Below the pieces are notes generated by a model. The model saw only the letters and a list, made by a program, of their open reading frames with translations. It was not told the origin of the DNA and searched no databases. This document shows positions 63,365 through 64,000 of a stretch of 64,000 nt of DNA, in pieces (positions within the stretch are counted from its first letter, which is position 1; every line of letters begins with the position of its first letter). Both the position numbers and the translations under genes were made by a program. This DNA is from Sphingomonas leidyi (GTDB lineage Bacteria; Pseudomonadota; Alphaproteobacteria; Sphingomonadales; Sphingomonadaceae). The DNA lies in assembly GCF_011761945.1 (NCBI RefSeq), contig NZ_JAASQV010000001.1, positions 1,674,001 through 1,738,000 on the forward strand. Direction: 5' to 3'.

Positions 63365-63681
63365 GCGCCCTTATGGCAATTCCTGCTGCGGCGCAGCAAG
63401 ACCCCAGCTTCGGATATGGCATTCTCGTTGCCATCGGATCGTCGCATCGCCCCTGTCCTCTCCTGCACCCGCGCCGCGGGACCGCGCGCGGCTTGCAAAC
63501 CATCCAGAGCCCGACAGGTTGCATCATGCGGCACGGCCCGCCATCCCTGCGCCGGAACGATCCGCCTCGCTCCCTTGCGGTTCCACCGCATCGGCGCCGT
63601 CCGTTCAGCACGGCTTCACGCGCATGTCCGGAACGTTTCAGCGTCCCTGGCCGTATGGGCCTTCGGGAAGGAGAAGACACA
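63365..63681. other. Intergenic stretch without a convincing gene
   Basis: These 317 bases hold several open frames on both strands, but none has a good ribosome site and their predicted products are Arg/Ser/Pro-rich with no domain. I see one candidate promoter element near the right end (63630-63655). No RNA gene or repeat is visible. Confidence 0.6.
63630..63655 (+). promoter_or_regulatory. Possible EcfG general-stress promoter
   Basis: GGAAC (63630-63634), 17 bases, then CGTA (63652-63655). The alphaproteobacterial EcfG consensus is GGAAC, 16-18 bases, CGTT, so there is one mismatch in the -10. It lies 27 bases before the ATG of the exported protein gene. Confidence 0.35.
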
Positions 63682-64000
63682 ATGAAGCATCTGGTAACCC
63701 TCGCCGCGGTCGCTGCGGCCAGCCTGGCGGTCGCGACCCCGGCCATGGCGCAGCGCGGCCCCGTCTACGGGCAGGACGAGGAGGCCCGCTTCGACGCCGC
63801 GCAGCAGCGCTTCGAGCGGGAATATGATCAGTTCCAGCAGGCGCTCGAGCGGTATCGCGCCTACAAGTCCCGCCCGGTCGTCGCCCCGCCGCCCCCGCCG
63901 CCGCGCGGCGGCTACTACGATCCGCGCGACGAGGAATATTATGATGCGGCCCGCGACTATCGCGCGCCGCCCCCGGGCTATCAGGAGCGCGTGCTGACGC
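63682..64000 (+). CDS. Exported Tyr/Pro-rich protein, N-terminal part (runs off right edge)
   Basis: The frame is open from the ATG at 63682 to the end of the window (106 codons). A signal peptide (MKHLVTLAAVAAASLAVATPAMAQ) is followed by a helical, charged stretch with periodic Gln/Arg (AAQQRFEREYDQFQQALERYRAYK), then a Pro-rich and Tyr-rich linker (PPPPPPRGGYYDPRDEEYYDAARDY). This is how sphingomonad proteins with a C-terminal glycine-zipper (2TM, 17-kDa surface antigen type) often begin, but the zipper would be outside the window, so the call is tentative. GGAAGGAGAAG precedes the ATG. Confidence 0.7.
   Translation, partial: MKHLVTLAAVAAASLAVATPAMAQRGPVYGQDEEARFDAAQQRFEREYDQFQQALERYRAYKSRPVVAPPPPPPRGGYYDPRDEEYYDAARDYRAPPPGYQERVLT

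Noticed and set aside
63203..63685. 160-codon frame across the right-hand intergenic stretch
   Set aside because: Overlaps a better minus-strand gene, no ribosome site and Arg/Ala/His-rich shadow composition.

Overview
This 64 kb window is a piece of a GC-rich alphaproteobacterial chromosome. It most resembles Sphingomonas or a close relative (Sphingomonadales). The signs are the high GC, Ala/Arg-rich proteins, the block dusB-ntrB-ntrC-ntrY, a fused IspDF, lipA followed by a RatA/COQ10-like gene, the run hdaA-ppk1-ppx, the string trpF-trpB-trpA-accD-folC, and several small families I associate with sphingomonads. There is no rRNA, tRNA, CRISPR array, transposase, integrase or prophage. It reads as core chromosome with a few unusual genes dropped into conserved operons.

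Layout. 1-4936 (minus): nitrogen-regulation block, with tRNA dihydrouridine synthase dusB, then ntrB, ntrC and the 5' part of ntrY, which runs off the left edge. 5180-9136: isoprenoid ispDF, a CinA-type amidase, RatA-like, lipA, beta-carbonic anhydrase. 9165-16416: ankyrin protein, PPK2, DUF805 protein, a serine hydrolase with a small exported partner, a D-2-hydroxyacid dehydrogenase, L-serine dehydratase, a small unknown. 16484-21322: aspS, a proline-run protein plus membrane protein of unknown function, rnd and two I78-like inhibitor genes. 21393-26963 (minus): an exported protein, hdaA, ppk1, ppx. 27093-34254: purM, purN, a YjbR protein, an EEP phosphatase, a patatin, lapA, pyrF and a LprI-like protein. 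34248-36536: SDR/HxlR divergent pair, GNAT, P-loop kinase. 36596-42110: trp-accD-folC operon with two inserted small genes. 42353-51858: a putative Fur-controlled gene, DUF2939/TPR/AmpG run, Rieske oxygenase, response regulator, rRNA pseudouridine synthase and rsmD, a periplasmic retropepsin, an MFS transporter. 51983-64000: NHL protein, two further serine hydrolases, a Pit phosphate transporter, UvrD, a large orphan, and a partial exported protein at the right edge.

Themes. Phosphate and polyphosphate recur: PPK1, PPX, a PPK2 and a Pit transporter, the last preceded by a clear three-unit Pho box. Three penicillin-binding-protein-like serine hydrolases and an AmpG permease suggest active cell-wall or ester chemistry; one hydrolase has a BlaI-type operator. 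The most interesting items are a perfect 22-bp inverted repeat that contains the stop codons of two convergent genes, a Fur-like box before an uncharacterised gene, two small cysteine-containing envelope genes placed inside the trp-accD-folC operon, the P17-A-P9 protein with its membrane neighbour, and the 429-residue orphan at 60040-61329. I found no defence system, secondary-metabolite cluster or obvious mobile island. All functional names rest on reading motifs by eye; no database search was possible.
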